Below are positions 50,579 through 59,211 of a DNA stretch of 64,000 nt, in pieces (the stretch's first letter is position 1; the number at the start of each line of letters is the position of its first letter). The DNA is taken from assembly GCA_020849275.1 (NCBI GenBank), contig JADLGO010000065.1:94601-158600 (forward strand), given 5' to 3'. The stretch comes from Chthonomonadales bacterium. GTDB taxonomy: Bacteria; Armatimonadota; Chthonomonadetes; Chthonomonadales; CAJBBX01. The position numbers and the translations under genes are program-made. The notes below the pieces were generated by a model. That model was not told the DNA's origin. It made no database searches and was given only the letters and a program-made list of their open reading frames with translations.

Positions 50579-52612
50579 ATGCGACTGCCAGTTGAGTGGA
50601 TACGCGAGTATGTGGCCGTCGGCGCGGACGCCGAGGCGCTCGCCGAGCGGCTGACGATGGCCGGCCTGGAGGTCGAAGAGACGGAGGCGTCGGAGGCCGG
50701 GGCCGTGCTCAACGTGAAGGTGACGCCGAATCGTGGCGACTGCCTGTCGGTGATCGGCATCGCCAGGGAGCTCTCGGCCCTCCATGCCCTGCCGCTGACG
50801 TCGCCCCAAGCGCCGCCATCCTCGCCCGACCTTCCGCCCGTCCCGGTGGACATCGAGACGCCCGAGGACTGCCCGCGCTATGCGGCGCGGCTCGTGCGTG
50901 GCGTGCGGCCGGTCGAGTCGCCTGGCTGGATGCGGCGCCGCCTGCTGGCGGCGGGAATGCGGCCGATCGGGGCGATCGTGGATGTGACCAACTACGTGAT
51001 GCTCGAGATGGGCCAGCCGCTGCACGCTTTCGACTTCGACCGCCTGCGCGGCGGCCGTATCGTGGTGCGCCGCGCGCGTCCGGGCGAGCACCTGACGACA
51101 CTCGATGGGGTGCAGCGCGAGCCCGGCCCCGAGCAACTCCTGATCTGTGACGCGGAGCGACCCGTGGCGGTTGCCGGGGTGATGGGCGGCGTCGAGACCG
51201 AGATCGGCGTACGCACGCAGACGATGCTGCTCGAGTCCGCGCACTTCAGCCGCCTCTCCGTGCGGCGCAGCGCGCGATCTCTTGGACTGCATACCGAGGC
51301 ATCATACCGGTTCGAGCGAACCGTCGACCCCGAGGGCGTCGTTGCCGCCGCCGATCGGGCCTGCGCCCTGATCGAGCAGATCGGCGCCGGGACCCCGGAT
51401 CCGGGAGTCAGCGACGTCTACCCGATGCGCCACGTGCCCTCCACTCTGAGCGTGCGCCCGGCGCGCGTGAGCGCGATGCTCGGCTTCCGCGTGTCCGACG
51501 CTCGCGTGGCCGAGACCTTGCGGCGACTGGGGTTCGCGGTCGAGGGGCCCTCGCTAATGGTGGTTGTGCCCTCCTGGCGGCCGGACGTCCAGCGGGAGAT
51601 CGACCTCGTCGAGGAGGTCGGGCGGGTGATCGGCTACGACGAGGTGCCGGAGCGGCTCCCGGCGGGCGGCACGACGCAGGGCGGCGACAGCGCCTGGGGG
51701 CGTTTCGCGGATCGTCTTCGCGACGTGCTCGTCGGCGTCGGCCTGCAGGAGATCGTGTCGCACAGCCTGCTGGCCCCGACGCGCCTAGAGGACCCGCGCA
51801 CCGGCGGCCAGCGCCTGCCCATTCGGAGCGCCCTCTCGGCCGAGCTCTCCGGCCTGCGGCGCAGCCTGCTCCCGGGGCTGGTGGAGGCGGCCGCGTGCAA
51901 CGCCCGGCGCGGGCAGGGGCCACTGGCGCTCTTCGAGGTGGGAGCCGTGTTCCATCGCGGCGACGCGTGCTACGAGGAGCGGCCGCGTGTTGCGGCGCTG
52001 CTGAGCGGGCCTACCGCGCCGACCGCCTGGCAGCGCGAGGCCCGCCAGGCGTCGGCCGACTTCTACATGGCGGCAGGCCTCGTGCAGCACCTGGCGCAGC
52101 GACTGGGAGTGGATGAGGTCGCGCTGGAGCCTGGCGATGACCCACGTCTGCACCCCGGCCGGCGCGCCCGCGCCCTGCTCGGCGGCCAGGCGCTCGGGTG
52201 GGTGGGCGAGCTGCACCCGGGCGTGCGCGACGACGCGGGGCTGCGCGAGCGCACCGTCGCGTTCGAGTTGGACGCAGAGGCCCTGATGGCCGCGTCCGAT
52301 CGCCGCGGCCCGTGCCGTGCGCTGTCGCCGTACCAGGCGGTCTCGCGCGATCTTGCGCCGCGGGTGGCCACGGACCTGCCGTTCGCTCGGGTTCGCGCGG
52401 CGGTGGAGCAGGCGCTGAGTGAGGTGGTGGAGTGGTGGGGCCTCACCGACCTCTTCGAGGGGACGCCGCTGCCGGAGGGCACGCGCAGCCTCACGCTCTC
52501 GTTCCGGCTCCGCGCGCCGGATCGAACGCTCAGCGAGGCCGAGGTACTGGAGCAGATGGGGCGGCTGCGCGAGGCGCTGGAGCGCTCCTGTGGCGCGACG
52601 TTCGCGGCCTGA
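50579..52612 (+). CDS. pheT: Phenylalanyl-tRNA synthetase beta subunit, short form without tRNA-binding domain
   Basis: A 677-residue beta subunit. It begins MRLPVEWIREYVAVGADAEA and passes directly from LTMAGLEVEETEASEAGAVL to VKVTPNRGDCLSVIGIARE. In the usual 790-800 residue protein, an EMAPII-like tRNA-binding domain of about 110 residues lies between these two segments, so it is missing. The B3/B4 editing domain (VDVTNYVMLEMGQPLHAFD), the B5 domain, the catalytic-like core and the C-terminal anticodon-binding FDX-ACB domain (SPYQAVSRDLAPRV) are present. The ATG at 50579 follows a GGGGG site. Confidence 0.95.
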   Translation: MRLPVEWIREYVAVGADAEALAERLTMAGLEVEETEASEAGAVLNVKVTPNRGDCLSVIGIARELSALHALPLTSPQAPPSSPDLPPVPVDIETPEDCPRYAARLVRGVRPVESPGWMRRRLLAAGMRPIGAIVDVTNYVMLEMGQPLHAFDFDRLRGGRIVVRRARPGEHLTTLDGVQREPGPEQLLICDAERPVAVAGVMGGVETEIGVRTQTMLLESAHFSRLSVRRSARSLGLHTEASYRFERTVDPEGVVAAADRACALIEQIGAGTPDPGVSDVYPMRHVPSTLSVRPARVSAMLGFRVSDARVAETLRRLGFAVEGPSLMVVVPSWRPDVQREIDLVEEVGRVIGYDEVPERLPAGGTTQGGDSAWGRFADRLRDVLVGVGLQEIVSHSLLAPTRLEDPRTGGQRLPIRSALSAELSGLRRSLLPGLVEAAACNARRGQGPLALFEVGAVFHRGDACYEERPRVAALLSGPTAPTAWQREARQASADFYMAAGLVQHLAQRLGVDEVALEPGDDPRLHPGRRARALLGGQALGWVGELHPGVRDDAGLRERTVAFELDAEALMAASDRRGPCRALSPYQAVSRDLAPRVATDLPFARVRAAVEQALSEVVEWWGLTDLFEGTPLPEGTRSLTLSFRLRAPDRTLSEAEVLEQMGRLREALERSCGATFAA

Positions 52613-54329
52613 GGCCTCCTTACCGACCCCGGCCACCGCGCCTGCCGGCAAGGCGGCGCCACCGTACGACCGTGCGTTCGCGGCCGCCCTCGCCGCACTG
52701 ACGCTGGCCGCGCTGGCCGTTCGGCTCTGGGGCATCGGCTGGGGCCTCCCCGGGCCGACGCGCCTCTTCAGCTACCATCCGGACGAGGGCGTGAACCTGG
52801 TTCAGGGTGTGCTCGACAACGGCGTCGCACGCCCGCACCTGCACCTCGGGCTCTACAACTACGGCGGTCTCTTTTTCTACCTCTGGCAGGCCGGCGTCGC
52901 CGTGAACGGCGCTTACGGGCTCGTCAGCCTTCCCGATGCGCTGCACCCGGCGCAGGCTTCGCCGAACAGCATCGCGGCGATGGTGATGGTGGGCCGGCTC
53001 CTGTCGGCCCTCCTGGGCGCATTGACCGCCCTGCTGACCGGCATCGTCGGGGCGCGGCTCTATGGCCGCCGCGTGGGCATCGGGGCCGCCGCGTTTGTTG
53101 CCGCAGCCCCGCTGCTCGTCGTTCACAGCCACTTCGCAACCGTCGACATTCCGGCGACGTTCTTCACAACGGCGGCGCTCGCGACCGGAATCCGCTTGCT
53201 AGAGGTGCGCGACGCGCGGTGGTGCCTTGCGGCCGGGTTCCTGTGCGGGCTGGCGGCGGCCACCAAGTACACGGCCGTCGTCGTGCTCGCAGCGCCGTTG
53301 ACGGCCCTTGTGCTTCCGCTGGCACGGCGCGCCGAGCGCGCGACGCCCTCGCCCTCGGCCCGGGTGCCCGGCGTGCTCGCAGCAGTGGCGCTCGTGCTGG
53401 CCGCGGCCGCGGCGGGCTTTGCCTTTGGGTGCCCGGGCGCGCTGCTGGACTGGCCCGCGTTCGTGCGCGATGCCTCGTTCGAGGCGCGCAAGTCGGCGCA
53501 AGGCATGGGCCTGCTGTTCGTGGGAACGGGCAACGGCTGGCTCTACCATCTCCGGTCATCGCTGCGTTACGGCCTGGGCGCGCCGCTCCTGGCGCTTTCG
53601 CTCGGCGGTGTGGCCTGGGCGGTGGTGCGTCGCGCGCGCGGCGACATCTACCTTGCCGCATTCGCGGCGCCCTACTACCTTCTGATCGGCTACGCGAACG
53701 TGCGCTTCATGCGTTACGTCGCGCCGCTCTGCCCGGTGCTCGCGATCCTGGCGGCCCGCGTGCTTCTGGGCGCGGACTGGCGTCTGCGCCGGTCGCGGCG
53801 TTGGATGGTCGTCGCGGCGGCGCTCTTCGCCGGCGCCACTCTCTTTATCTCGCTCGCGTTGGATGCCGTGATGGCCGCCGAGGATCCCCGCGATCGGGCC
53901 CGGGCGTACATACTCGACCGCGCGCCGGCCGGAACGAGCATCGCGCTGGCGAGCACTCCCTGGTTCTGGACGCCGCCGCTCGCTCCGGAGTTCACGGCGC
54001 CCAGTCCGGCCGCGCGGCGCAGGGCCGCCCTGGAGTCGCGCCAGTACCGCTTCCGCCTGCCCGCGGAGGGCGCCGAGTGGGACGAGCGCGTGTTCGAGCC
54101 TACCCCGCCCGACCTCGTGCTGCTCTCCGATCTGGAGACTCAGAGTGCCATGCGCCTGCACTACCCGCCCGCGATGCGGTTTGCGGACCACCTGAACCCT
54201 GGCTATCGCGCCACCGTATGGGAGAACGTGCCCTCGCTACTCGGCATCTCCATCGGCAAGCCGCCGAACCTGCCCATTGACCTGCTCTACATCTGCCCGC
54301 GCGTGACGCTCTACGCGCGTGATCAGTGA
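52590..54329 (+). CDS. Membrane glycosyltransferase of the GT39/ArnT type
   Basis: A 579-residue polytopic protein with about ten to twelve helices. The first extracytoplasmic loop carries YHPDEGVNLVQG, containing the acidic DE motif at the position of the catalytic Asp in GT-C enzymes. SHFATVDIPATFFTTAALA and LCGLAAATKYTAVVVLAAPL are typical of PMT/ArnT-like proteins. It probably transfers sugar from a lipid-phosphate donor to an envelope acceptor. The GTG at 52590 follows GGAG and overlaps pheT by 23 bases; the start is less certain. It overlaps the Xer gene by four bases. Confidence 0.85.
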   Translation: MARRSRPEASLPTPATAPAGKAAPPYDRAFAAALAALTLAALAVRLWGIGWGLPGPTRLFSYHPDEGVNLVQGVLDNGVARPHLHLGLYNYGGLFFYLWQAGVAVNGAYGLVSLPDALHPAQASPNSIAAMVMVGRLLSALLGALTALLTGIVGARLYGRRVGIGAAAFVAAAPLLVVHSHFATVDIPATFFTTAALATGIRLLEVRDARWCLAAGFLCGLAAATKYTAVVVLAAPLTALVLPLARRAERATPSPSARVPGVLAAVALVLAAAAAGFAFGCPGALLDWPAFVRDASFEARKSAQGMGLLFVGTGNGWLYHLRSSLRYGLGAPLLALSLGGVAWAVVRRARGDIYLAAFAAPYYLLIGYANVRFMRYVAPLCPVLAILAARVLLGADWRLRRSRRWMVVAAALFAGATLFISLALDAVMAAEDPRDRARAYILDRAPAGTSIALASTPWFWTPPLAPEFTAPSPAARRRAALESRQYRFRLPAEGAEWDERVFEPTPPDLVLLSDLETQSAMRLHYPPAMRFADHLNPGYRATVWENVPSLLGISIGKPPNLPIDLLYICPRVTLYARDQ

Positions 54330-55237
54330 CCGTGAAGGCGTGGGCGGGCATCGCCGTGCAGGACGCGGCGGGGCGCTTCGTGGAGTATCTGGTGGCGGAG
54401 CGCGGCCTGAGCGCCAACACGGTGGCGGCATATCGTCGCGACGTCGCGCAGTTTGCGGCGCACCTGGGCAGCTCGGCGAGCAACCTGGGCGCTCTGACTC
54501 CGGGAGCGCTCACGGGGTTCCTGGACGCTCTCCGGCGGCGCGGGCAGGCCGACACGAGCGTTGCGCGCAAGCTCTCGGCGATACGCGTCTTCGCCCGGTT
54601 CCTCTGCGCCGAGGGCCTGCTGTCCGACGACTTCTCGGAGGGCCTCGAGGAGCACCGCGTGCCGCGCCGCCTGCCCAGGCCGCTCTCCGTGGCGCGTATG
54701 CGGCGGCTGCTGGACGCACCGGACGTGCGGCGACCCGACGAGCTGCGCGACCGCGCCATCTACGAGCTGATGTACGGCAGCGGCCTGCGCGTCTCGGAGG
54801 TCGTGGGACTGCGCGTGCGCGACGTGGACCTGGAGGCCGGGCTGGTGCTTTGCCGGGGTAAGGGGTCCAGGGAGCGGCTCGTGCCTCTCGGCCGGGCAGC
54901 GTCGCTCTGGGTCCTGCGGCAGATCGGGCGGATCGCCCCGCGCGGCGCGCCGGCGCCGGGGGCGTCGCTCTTTCCCGGGCCTCGCGGCGCCCCCGTGTCG
55001 CGGCACCACGTCTGGCGGATGCTCAGGGCCCACGCGCGGCGCGCGGGCATCGAGCAGCGGGTCACGCCGCACACCTTGCGCCATTCGTTCGCCACGCACA
55101 TGCTGGGCGGCGGGGCCGACCTGCGCGCGATCCAGCGGATGCTGGGCCACGCGAGCATCACGACCACGGAGATCTACACGCACGTCGACATGGAGCATCT
55201 GAAGCGAGTGTATCGCGCGGCGCACCCGCGCGCGTAG
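54326..55237 (+). CDS. Tyrosine recombinase XerC/XerD-like
   Basis: A 303-residue site-specific recombinase with the core-binding SAM-like N-terminal domain (FVEYLVAERGLSANTVAAYR) and the catalytic domain. The catalytic residues appear as Arg in YGSGLRVSEVVGL, Lys in RGKGSRERLVPL, His-Arg in PHTLRHSFATHML, His in MLGHASITTTEIYTHV and the Tyr of that last motif. The length and context fit XerD-type chromosome dimer resolution rather than a phage integrase; no dif site was identified. The GTG overlaps the previous gene's stop (GTGA). Confidence 0.93.
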   Translation: MTVKAWAGIAVQDAAGRFVEYLVAERGLSANTVAAYRRDVAQFAAHLGSSASNLGALTPGALTGFLDALRRRGQADTSVARKLSAIRVFARFLCAEGLLSDDFSEGLEEHRVPRRLPRPLSVARMRRLLDAPDVRRPDELRDRAIYELMYGSGLRVSEVVGLRVRDVDLEAGLVLCRGKGSRERLVPLGRAASLWVLRQIGRIAPRGAPAPGASLFPGPRGAPVSRHHVWRMLRAHARRAGIEQRVTPHTLRHSFATHMLGGGADLRAIQRMLGHASITTTEIYTHVDMEHLKRVYRAAHPRA

Positions 55238-55265
55238 ATCCGGCGGGTCGGGGAGCGCAGGGAGG

Positions 55266-56447
55266 ATGGCGATCGAGCGGGTCATTGTCGTGGTGCTGGA
55301 CGGCGTGGGGATGGGCGAGCTCCCGGACGCGCCCGACTACGGCGACGCCGGCAGCGACACGCTGGTTCACGCCGCGGCTGCCGTGGGCGGCCTGCGACTG
55401 CCCTGTATGGAGCGGCTCGGGCTCGGCCGCATCCGGCCGATTGCGGGCGTAGCGGCCGTGCCCGCGCCGCTGGGAGCGGGCGGACGCATGCGGGAGCGCT
55501 CGCCCGGCAAGGACAGCGTGACCGGCCACTGGGAGATGGCGGGCGTGGTGCTGGAGCGCCCGTTCCCGACGTACCCGACGGGGTTCCCGCGCGAGGTCGT
55601 CGAGGCGTTCGAGGTCATCGCGGGCGTGCCCGCCCTTGGCAACGAGCCTGCGTCTGGCACCGAGATCATCGCCAGGCTGGGCGCCGAGCACCTTCGTACC
55701 GCCCGGCCCATCCTCTATACCTCCTCCGACAGCGTGTTCCAGGTCGCGGCGCACGAGGGGGTGATCCCTCTCGGCCGGCTCCACGCCATGTGCGCGGCCG
55801 CTCGCCGGATGCTCACGGGCGACCACGCGGTAGGCCGGGTGATCGCGCGGCCGTTCGTGGGCGAGCCCGGCACGTTTCGCCGCACCGTGGGGCGCCGCGA
55901 CTTCCCGCTCGACCCGCCGCCGAACATGCTGGATGAGCTCGTCGCGGCGGGCGTGACGGTCCACGCCATCGGCAGGATCAGCGAGTTCTTCAACGGCAGG
56001 GCGATCCTCTCGTCCGACGCCACGACGGACAACGCGGGCCACATGGCGGCACTGCGGCGCGCCGTGGAGCGCCGGGGCGCCGGGTTGGTGTGGGCGAACC
56101 TTGAGGACTTCGATATGCTCTTCGGCCACCGCAACGACGCCGTTGGCTTCGCGCGCGCTCTCGAGGCGTTCGACGCGCTGTTGCCCACGGTTCTACAAGC
56201 AATGCAGGAACCCGATCTTCTGATCCTCACGAGCGACCACGGCAACGACCCGACGACGCCCTCTACCGACCACAGCCGTGAGCACGCGCTCCTTCTGGCC
56301 TACTCGCCGTCGTTGCCGAGCGGCGTCGACCTGGGCGACCGCGACACGATGGCGGACATCGCCGCGACGGTTCGCGCCGTGTTCGGGCTGGCGCCTGGAG
56401 GCCACGGCGCCAGCTTTCTGCAGGCTCTGACCGCGGGGCCGGCATGA
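55266..56447 (+). CDS. deoB: Phosphopentomutase
   Basis: A 393-residue alkaline-phosphatase-superfamily mutase that interconverts ribose or deoxyribose 1- and 5-phosphates. It begins IERVIVVVLDGVGMGELPDA, and has the phosphoacceptor region in GKDSVTGHWEMAG. The metal ligands are in ILTSDHGNDPTTPSTDHSRE. It works with the nucleoside phosphorylase encoded next, whose start overlaps its stop (ATGA). Together they connect nucleoside salvage to central carbon metabolism. Confidence 0.97.
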   Translation: MAIERVIVVVLDGVGMGELPDAPDYGDAGSDTLVHAAAAVGGLRLPCMERLGLGRIRPIAGVAAVPAPLGAGGRMRERSPGKDSVTGHWEMAGVVLERPFPTYPTGFPREVVEAFEVIAGVPALGNEPASGTEIIARLGAEHLRTARPILYTSSDSVFQVAAHEGVIPLGRLHAMCAAARRMLTGDHAVGRVIARPFVGEPGTFRRTVGRRDFPLDPPPNMLDELVAAGVTVHAIGRISEFFNGRAILSSDATTDNAGHMAALRRAVERRGAGLVWANLEDFDMLFGHRNDAVGFARALEAFDALLPTVLQAMQEPDLLILTSDHGNDPTTPSTDHSREHALLLAYSPSLPSGVDLGDRDTMADIAATVRAVFGLAPGGHGASFLQALTAGPA

Positions 56448-57829
56448 GCGGCGTGCACCCGCTGGAGATCATCGCAGCCAAGCGCGACGGCCGCGAGCAC
56501 ACGGAAGGGCAGATTCGGGCTCTCGTCTCCGCCGTCGCCGACGGCTCGATGCCCGACTACCAGGTGGCCGCCTGGCTCATGGCGGCGCGCATCCGCGGCC
56601 TGACGCACGCCGAGACGCTCGCCCTCACGCTCGCCATGCGCGACTCTGGCGCGCGGCTGGATCTGCGCGCGCTGCCCGGCGTGAAGGTGGACAAGCACAG
56701 CACCGGCGGCGTAGGAGACAAGACGACACTCGTGGTGGTGCCCATTCTGGCCGCGGCCGGCGTGCCCGTGCTCAAGATGTCCGGCCGGGGCCTGGGCCAC
56801 ACGGGCGGCACGCTGGATAAGCTGGAGGCGGTGCCCGGGCTCCGCACCGACCTCACGTCGGACGCGGCCATCGACCAGGTGCGCCGCGTGGGCGCGGCCA
56901 TCGTCGGCCAGTCGGCGGAGCTTGCACCGGCGGACGGACGGCTCTACGCCCTGCGCGACGTGACGGCGACCGTCGACTCGACGCCGCTGATCGCCGCCAG
57001 CATCATGTCGAAGAAGCTGGCGGCGGGGGCCGACGCCCTCGTTCTTGATGTGAAGGCGGGCCGCGGCGCGTTCATGCCGGACGAGCCCTCCGCGCGCAGG
57101 CTGGCGCGCGCGATGGTCGCGATCGGCGCGTCGGCCGGCATGCGCGTCGCGGCGGCTGTCACCGCGATGGAGGAGCCCCTCGGCCGGGCGGTCGGCAACG
57201 CGCTGGAGGTGGCGGAGGCGTGCGCGGTGCTGACGGGGGCGGGCGACGCCGACGACCGGCTCGTCGATCTCTGTGTGCGGTTGGCCGCGGAGGGGTTGCG
57301 CCTCGGCGGCGCCGCGACCACCGAAGCGGCGGCCATGGCGCTCGCCCGGCGGCTACTCGAAGGCGGGCAGGCCGCCGAGCGGCTGATGGCGCTGCTGGCG
57401 GCGCAGGGCGGCGACTCGCACGTCGTGGAGCGGCCAGACCTGTTGCCACGCGCGCTGGAGCGAGCCACCGCCCGTGCGGCGAGCGCCGGCGTGGTCGCGC
57501 GCGTGGACGCGCGGGAGGTGGGCCGCGTGGCTGGCCTGCTGGGCGCCGGGCGCGCGCGCATGGGCGACGCGATCGACCCGGCCGCCGGCGTCCTTCTGCT
57601 GCGCCGGGCCGGAGATGCGGTGGCGCGGGGCGAGCCGCTCGCCGAGGCGCTGGGTGGTTCCGCGGAGCGCGTGCGCGAGGCCGCGCTCCGGCTGCGGTCG
57701 GCCTACGCGCTCGGCGAGCCGGCGCCCCGCCGCGGCATCGTGCTGGGCTGGGTCCGCAGGGCCGGTCGTCGTGCGTACACTACCGCGCGTGTGGCGCGCG
57801 TTGACGGTGCGGGTGCCCGTATGTTATAG
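56444..57829 (+). CDS. deoA: Thymidine/pyrimidine-nucleoside phosphorylase
   Basis: A 461-residue phosphorylase that splits thymidine or other pyrimidine nucleosides to base and (deoxy)ribose-1-phosphate. The N-terminal helical domain is followed by the phosphate-binding motif VDKHSTGGVGDKTTLVVVP and the signature SGRGLGHTGGTLDKLEAV. The substrate helix includes YALRDVTATVDSTPLIAASI. The C-terminal lobe is complete. The product feeds DeoB, encoded upstream and translationally coupled. A promoter for radC lies inside its last codons. Confidence 0.96.
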   Translation: MSGVHPLEIIAAKRDGREHTEGQIRALVSAVADGSMPDYQVAAWLMAARIRGLTHAETLALTLAMRDSGARLDLRALPGVKVDKHSTGGVGDKTTLVVVPILAAAGVPVLKMSGRGLGHTGGTLDKLEAVPGLRTDLTSDAAIDQVRRVGAAIVGQSAELAPADGRLYALRDVTATVDSTPLIAASIMSKKLAAGADALVLDVKAGRGAFMPDEPSARRLARAMVAIGASAGMRVAAAVTAMEEPLGRAVGNALEVAEACAVLTGAGDADDRLVDLCVRLAAEGLRLGGAATTEAAAMALARRLLEGGQAAERLMALLAAQGGDSHVVERPDLLPRALERATARAASAGVVARVDAREVGRVAGLLGAGRARMGDAIDPAAGVLLLRRAGDAVARGEPLAEALGGSAERVREAALRLRSAYALGEPAPRRGIVLGWVRRAGRRAYTTARVARVDGAGARML

Positions 57830-57830
57830 T
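57801..57830 (+). promoter_or_regulatory. Possible internal promoter of radC
   Basis: TTGACG (57801-57806), an 18-base spacer and TATAGT (57825-57830) at the very end of deoA. Transcription would begin at about 57837, downstream of the only standard start codon of radC. Confidence 0.6.
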
Positions 57831-58551
57831 GGGCCATCTGGACCTCCCGGGAGGCACGGCCATCGAGCGCTACAGCGTCGCGATCAAGGAGCTTCCGAGC
57901 GAGGACCGGCCCCGCGAACGCCTCCTGAGCTACGGACCCCAGGCGCTCTCTCTCGCCGAGTTGCTGGCGATCGTGCTGCGCACCGGCACGCGCGAGCGCA
58001 GCGCACTCTCCCTCGGGGAGGCGCTGATCGCCGAGCACCGCGGGTTGGGCGGCCTTGCGCGCGCCTCCGTCCATGACCTGGCCACTCTCAAGGGCGTGGG
58101 AATCGTCAAGGCGATCCAGGTGGCAGCCTGCGTCGAGCTCGGCAAGCGTCTCGCGGCCACCTGCGACGAGGAGCGGCCGGTGATCCGTTCGCCGCAGGAT
58201 GCCGCCCGCCTCGTGATGCCAGATCTGCGGTTCGAGCGGCAGGAGTGCTTCCACACCGTTCTCCTGGACACGAAGGGGCGCGTGATGCGGCAGCAGACGG
58301 TGACCATCGGTAGTCTGGATGCGAGCATCGTGCACCCGCGCGAGGTGTTCGCCGGGGCCGTCGCGGCGCGCGCCGCCAGCCTGCTGGTCGCTCACAACCA
58401 CCCCAGCGGCGACCCGACGCCCAGCGCGGAGGACCGCGCCGTCACCACGCGGCTGGTCGAGGCGGGCCACATTCTGGGGATCGAGTTGGTGGACCACCTG
58501 GTGATCGGAGATGGACGATGGACGAGCATGAAGCAGCAGGGCCTGATGTGA
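57829..58551 (+). CDS. radC: RadC/JAB-domain protein
   Basis: A protein of 240 residues (229 if the later start is used). An N-terminal helix-hairpin-helix region (LPSEDRPRERLLSYGPQAL, LATLKGVGIVKAIQVAA) is followed by a JAB1/MPN metalloprotease-like domain with VAHNHPSGDPTPSAEDR, the HxH...D motif. Despite the name, RadC is not established as a repair enzyme. The GTG at 57829 overlaps the deoA stop but lacks a ribosome-binding site. An in-frame ATC at 57862 lies 7 bases after GGGAGG and would give IERYSVAIKELP as the N-terminus, closer to other RadC proteins. Confidence 0.93.
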   Translation: MGHLDLPGGTAIERYSVAIKELPSEDRPRERLLSYGPQALSLAELLAIVLRTGTRERSALSLGEALIAEHRGLGGLARASVHDLATLKGVGIVKAIQVAACVELGKRLAATCDEERPVIRSPQDAARLVMPDLRFERQECFHTVLLDTKGRVMRQQTVTIGSLDASIVHPREVFAGAVAARAASLLVAHNHPSGDPTPSAEDRAVTTRLVEAGHILGIELVDHLVIGDGRWTSMKQQGLM

Positions 58552-59195
58552 TGGCGGGGCGCCCGGGCTCCGAGGCGATCGGCGAGACCGCGGCGCGCTT
58601 GCGCGCCCGGCTGGAGGAGTTGAACCGGGCGCGCGAGGCCGCGCTGCGCGAGTGCCGCGAGACCATCCGGTCATCCGCCGTGGCCATCCGGGCCGTGCAC
58701 CGACTCGACAACGTTGCCGCCGACGCGCGTCTGGGCGACGCGCGCCGCAGCGTCGACAACGTCAAGCGGCTCCTGGCGGCCCATCCGAGCCTCTACTACG
58801 CCGGCTACGTGCACGACGCCCAGAAGGAGTATGTGGAGGCCGAGGCGGTGCGCGCGATCGTGTCGGGCGCGCCGGTGCCCGAGCCCGAGGAGCTGGGTGT
58901 CGAGGCGGCGGCCTATCTCAATGGCTTGGCCGAGGCCGGCAGCGAGTGCCGGCGCTACGTGCTCGATCGACTTCGAGGTGGCGAGGTCGCCGGCGCCGAC
59001 CGCGTGCTCCAGGCGATGGACGACATCTATTACGAGCTGATCACCTTCGATTTCCCCGACGCGATCACCGGCGGGCTGCGGCGCACGACGGACGCGTTCC
59101 GCGCTGTCCTCGAGCGCACCCGCGGCGACCTGACGCTCACGCTGCAGCAGCAGGCCCTGCGCGAGGCCCTGGAGGAACACCGCTCGCGCCGCTAG
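58518..59195 (+). CDS. Translin-family protein
   Basis: A 225-residue all-helical protein. The segments HDAQKEYVEAEAVRAIVSG, LGVEAAAYLNGLAEAGSECR and YYELITFDFPDAITGGLRRT follow the translin/TRAX pattern of an acidic EAxA-type helix, then a YLxGLxD/E helix, then YxELxxxDxPDAxxxGLR. Eukaryotic translin binds RNA and single-stranded DNA and, with TRAX, acts as an RNase; archaea also have it, but bacterial copies are rarely discussed. The ATG at 58518 has GGAG 8 bases upstream and overlaps radC by 34 bases; ATG at 58551 is an alternative. Function here is unknown. Confidence 0.8.
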   Translation: MDEHEAAGPDVMAGRPGSEAIGETAARLRARLEELNRAREAALRECRETIRSSAVAIRAVHRLDNVAADARLGDARRSVDNVKRLLAAHPSLYYAGYVHDAQKEYVEAEAVRAIVSGAPVPEPEELGVEAAAYLNGLAEAGSECRRYVLDRLRGGEVAGADRVLQAMDDIYYELITFDFPDAITGGLRRTTDAFRAVLERTRGDLTLTLQQQALREALEEHRSRR

Positions 59196-59211
59196 CGGGC
59201 GACAAGCTCGC

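Noticed and set aside
54326..55237. Phage or genomic-island integrase
   Set aside because: The recombinase lies among housekeeping genes, is coupled to its neighbours, has a XerD-like length and has no attachment-site repeats or tRNA next to it.
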